DNA of 7,023 bases, taken from positions 1 through 7,023 of the forward strand of contig CAMLOB010000200.1 in NCBI GenBank assembly GCA_946481475.1, in the 5' to 3' direction. Positions 5,485 through 7,023 of the stretch are shown piece after piece. The notes below the pieces were generated by a model. That model made no database searches and was not told where the DNA came from. It saw only the letters and a program-made list of their open reading frames with translations. Origin of the DNA: an uncultured Chlorobiota bacterium. Its GTDB lineage: Bacteria; Bacteroidota; Kapaibacteriia; OLB7. Numbering within the stretch: position 1 is the first letter of the stretch; the number at the start of each line of letters is the position of its first letter. The position numbers and the translations under genes are program-made.

Positions 5485-6219
5485 CTACCTGAACTGATGA
5501 ACATACCCGATCTGCGCCATCAACTGCGGATTACTGAACGTGCCGGAGCCGACGCTGAGTCCGAGATCGAGATGGAAGCCTCCCCAGTTCAGGTTGTAGG
5601 CCCCCTTGAAGTAGTTCCATTCATCACGATCGGTGACCATCGATCCCGCTCCGAACGCCAGACTGTGCCGGGCGCTTCCGGATTCTCCCAGCAGTCGCTG
5701 CACGTCCAGCTCCAGTCCGATAATACTCCCCAGATAGCCGAAGGCAAGTCCGAGCCCCCACTCCCGACTGAAGTTCCGTCTCACAATCAACTCCAGTCCG
5801 GCCGGAGTTCCGAACGCACCGCCGAACGACCAGAAGCCTCCATAGGATTTCCGGTCACTATCATATCGATAATCAATCGTCCGGATCGCCGTGCGGGGGA
5901 CGGCAACCTCGATCCCGCTTGAAGAGAGCAGGATGAGCGTATCGGCGGTCTCACGCAACACCGACCCTTTGAACTCTTCTCCGTCGGCCGTAAGAATACG
6001 AACCGTCTGGGCCGAAGAGATCGTCCGGATTGCCGCGCGGGGAACTTTGATCTCGATGCCGCTGGAAGAGAGGAGCGTGACCGTATCGGAAGTCTCATGC
6101 AGCACCGACCCTTTGAACTCTTCTCCGTCGGCCGTAAGAATACGGACGGTCTGGGCCGGGACAAGAGTGGGAAGGCAGAAAAGAAAGAGAAGGCAGGTAA
6201 TAACAAGAACGTACTTCAT
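5485..6219 (-). CDS. Exported protein with duplicated small beta domain and C-terminal beta-barrel-like region
   Basis: I do not recognise a named family. The 244-residue product begins with a signal peptide (MKYVLVITCLLFLFCLPTLVPA, cleavage likely before Gln23). Residues 22-69 and 70-117 are two adjacent 48-residue copies of a small beta-rich domain (AQTVRILTADGEEFKGSVL ... SSSGIE ... VPR.AIRTI). Such D-G-x-x-x-x-G-x-V/I domains with a closing I-P-x-x-x-I-x-x-I/Y occur at the N-terminus of many exported proteins; their role is unclear. Residues 126-244 have alternating polar/hydrophobic strands, many Gly and aromatic residues and a terminal YVHQFR, suggesting a small outer-membrane barrel; this is inference. 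The start is ATG 6219, with GGTGGAG 5 nt upstream, rather than the ATG at 6249 that is also in frame. It converges on the symporter and diverges from the gene at 6588. The stop is TAG. Confidence 0.8.
   Translation of the reverse strand: MKYVLVITCLLFLFCLPTLVPAQTVRILTADGEEFKGSVLHETSDTVTLLSSSGIEIKVPRAAIRTISSAQTVRILTADGEEFKGSVLRETADTLILLSSSGIEVAVPRTAIRTIDYRYDSDRKSYGGFWSFGGAFGTPAGLELIVRRNFSREWGLGLAFGYLGSIIGLELDVQRLLGESGSARHSLAFGAGSMVTDRDEWNYFKGAYNLNWGGFHLDLGLSVGSGTFSNPQLMAQIGYVHQFR
5869..6156 (-). repeat. Intragenic tandem duplication, two 144-bp copies
   Basis: Copy 1 (6156-6013) and copy 2 (6012-5869) encode the two 48-residue domains. A 42-bp stretch is identical between them (6103-6144 and 5959-6000), covering the start of each domain. 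The remainder differs at many positions but with no indel. The duplicated unit begins exactly at the signal-peptide cleavage region. Confidence 0.92.
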
Positions 6220-6224
6220 GGCAT

Positions 6225-6231
6225 CTCCACC
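6225..6231 (-). promoter_or_regulatory. Shine-Dalgarno of the duplicated-domain protein
   Basis: On the minus strand GGTGGAG lies 5 nt before ATG 6219. It supports this start over the in-frame ATG at 6249, whose extra ten residues (MNQSSTGGDA) would precede the signal peptide. Confidence 0.65.
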
Positions 6232-6421
6232 GGTTGAGGATTGATTCAAGTGACAGTGATTTTCTGCAAGCTATGCACATGGTCGTCTTTCTTCGCCGAA
6301 GTTTAGTATCCAAGACCATTTTTTTCGGAGGAGTCACGACCGTTGATCGAAATTCCGGATCGGGAGACGAGATGCAAACAAGCCGGGGAGTCAGGTCCGA
6401 CGCCCGAATAATCACTTCCGG

Positions 6422-6442
6422 AAAGTAGTACAAAAGTAGTAC
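6422..6442. repeat. Direct repeat AAAGTAGTAC, 11-bp period
   Basis: AAAGTAGTAC occurs at 6422-6431 and again at 6433-6442, one helical turn apart. It lies 23-43 nt upstream of the TAnnTTTG element, where an activator or repressor site could sit. The role is inferred from position only. Confidence 0.55.
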
Positions 6443-6464
6443 GATCCCCAACTCCATCCCCCGC

Positions 6465-6472
6465 TACCTTTG
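6465..6472 (+). promoter_or_regulatory. Possible Bacteroidota-type -7 element of the downstream gene
   Basis: TACCTTTG matches the TAnnTTTG consensus of the major sigma factor of Bacteroidota. No TTTG is found about 19-21 nt upstream, so the -33 half is missing. It would give a leader of roughly 110 nt before ATG 6588. Confidence 0.3.
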
Positions 6473-6587
6473 TACAGTTCATCTGCCGGCAGGCTGGTCC
6501 GTCCGGGGGGCAATGTCCCTTCCCGCTCGCATCGGATCTGCTTCCGTGTCGGGCAGGATTCTTTTCACACATCAACCAACAACCGCC

Positions 6588-7023
6588 ATGCATGCCATTG
6601 TCGACAAGCTGATTGCTCTTATCAAAAAGAACGGCTGGGAAGAGGATTTTCAGACCGCCATCGACAACGCCGGATCGCACAACGTCCCCTCGATCAGCCA
6701 CATCCGGAATCTGGACGACTATCTGAACTACATCAACGATCTGGTAACCTGGGCGCCGAGAGAGCTGGGAGACTCCCGTCTGATCTACGACAAGATCGTC
6801 GAGTTCTACTTCTTCCTCGATCAGGAACCGGTCAGAAGACTGCAAAGCCCGATAGAGCCGGGACGGAAACCGGAAGTTCTGACGCCCCTTTCGGAATGGA
6901 TCGAGGAATACGCCACGGCCTGGGGGAGTTATCTGGACACGCTTGAGTCGGCAAAGCACATCGAATCCTTCCGGACCGATCCCCTCTTCAACTGGGATGA
7001 ATACATGCCCCCTCCCAGCGGCT
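6588..7023 (+). CDS. Phosphatidylserine decarboxylase-like protein, N-terminal part (runs off the window)
   Basis: An open frame from ATG 6588 codes for 145 residues to the right edge without a stop. The stretch VLTPLSEWIEEYATAWGSYLDT (97-118), followed by ESFRTDPLFNWDEYMPPPSG (126-145), matches what I recall of the region before the catalytic domain in long phosphatidylserine decarboxylase homologues (TPLS.W...YA..WG.FLDTPES ... FN.D.Y..PSG, then TFN.FF.R). Residues 1-90 resemble the N-terminal helical extension of this long form. The enzyme would decarboxylate phosphatidylserine or a related substrate, using a pyruvoyl group made by self-cleavage at an xGST motif. That motif lies beyond the window, so activity cannot be judged. 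No Shine-Dalgarno is present; the leader (CAACCAACAACCGCC) is A/C-rich. Confidence 0.75.
   Translation, partial: MHAIVDKLIALIKKNGWEEDFQTAIDNAGSHNVPSISHIRNLDDYLNYINDLVTWAPRELGDSRLIYDKIVEFYFFLDQEPVRRLQSPIEPGRKPEVLTPLSEWIEEYATAWGSYLDTLESAKHIESFRTDPLFNWDEYMPPPSG

Larger units (their letters stand above)
6220..6587. other. Divergent intergenic region
   Basis: These 368 bases separate two divergently transcribed genes and should hold both promoters. I see the minus-strand ribosome binding site (6225-6231), an 11-bp-period direct repeat (6422-6442) and a TAnnTTTG element (6465-6472). Short ORFs here have no protein-like character. No tRNA, terminator or mobile-element end is evident. Confidence 0.6.

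Noticed and set aside
6234..6428. 64-codon ORF in the divergent spacer
   Set aside because: No start signal, no recognisable protein pattern, and it overlaps the likely promoter region.
6470..6946. Plus-strand ORF of 158 codons
   Set aside because: Wrong frame relative to the recognised gene at 6588; Arg/Ser/Pro-rich shadow translation.
6303..6959. Minus-strand ORF of 218 codons at the right end
   Set aside because: It overlaps the phosphatidylserine decarboxylase-like gene, which has recognisable motifs, and it shows none itself.

Overview
The window looks like a chromosomal segment of moderately GC-rich bacterial DNA. A member or relative of the Bacteroidota/FCB group is my tentative placement. 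It rests on a TAnnTTTG promoter-like element upstream of the last gene, a periplasmic-type PAP2 phosphatase with a signal peptide, a small beta-rich exported protein, and CGCAAAG-type dispersed repeats. None of these is decisive.

Layout, left to right. (1) The C-terminal catalytic domain of an S9A prolyl oligopeptidase (to 794). Its reading frame continues to the left edge but is cut by an in-frame TAG at 27-29. (2) A PAP2-family phosphatase with a signal peptide (791-1696). Its start overlaps the peptidase stop, and its first codons contain a 19-bp near-perfect hairpin. (3) A short intergenic region with a possible terminator. (4) A tight three-gene unit: GNAT acetyltransferase (1964-2419), alanine/ornithine-racemase-family PLP enzyme (2437-3636) and sodium:solute symporter (3633-5075). 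The spacing (17 nt, then a 4-nt ATGA overlap) indicates one transcript, plausibly for uptake, racemisation and acylation of an amino acid. (5) A roughly 400-bp convergent spacer made almost entirely of repeats. (6) On the minus strand, a secreted or outer-membrane-like protein with an exact-period 48-residue internal duplication (6219-5485). (7) A divergent spacer, then the start of a gene recognised as phosphatidylserine-decarboxylase-like (6588 to the right edge), open and unfinished in the window.

The most unusual feature is the repeat block between the symporter and the minus-strand gene. It contains 39 heptanucleotides of form NNNCTSA in three blocks (4, 19 and 16 units), each kept in perfect 7-nt register. 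The largest block is organised as 21-nt and 42-nt higher-order units. The first block begins at the symporter stop codon. The blocks are separated by two copies of a 27-nt CGCAAAG-containing module. Related 8-nt CGCAAAGA repeats have become coding sequence for the basic C-terminal tail of the racemase. No complete new defence or mobile system is visible, and no tRNA, rRNA, IS element or CRISPR array was seen.
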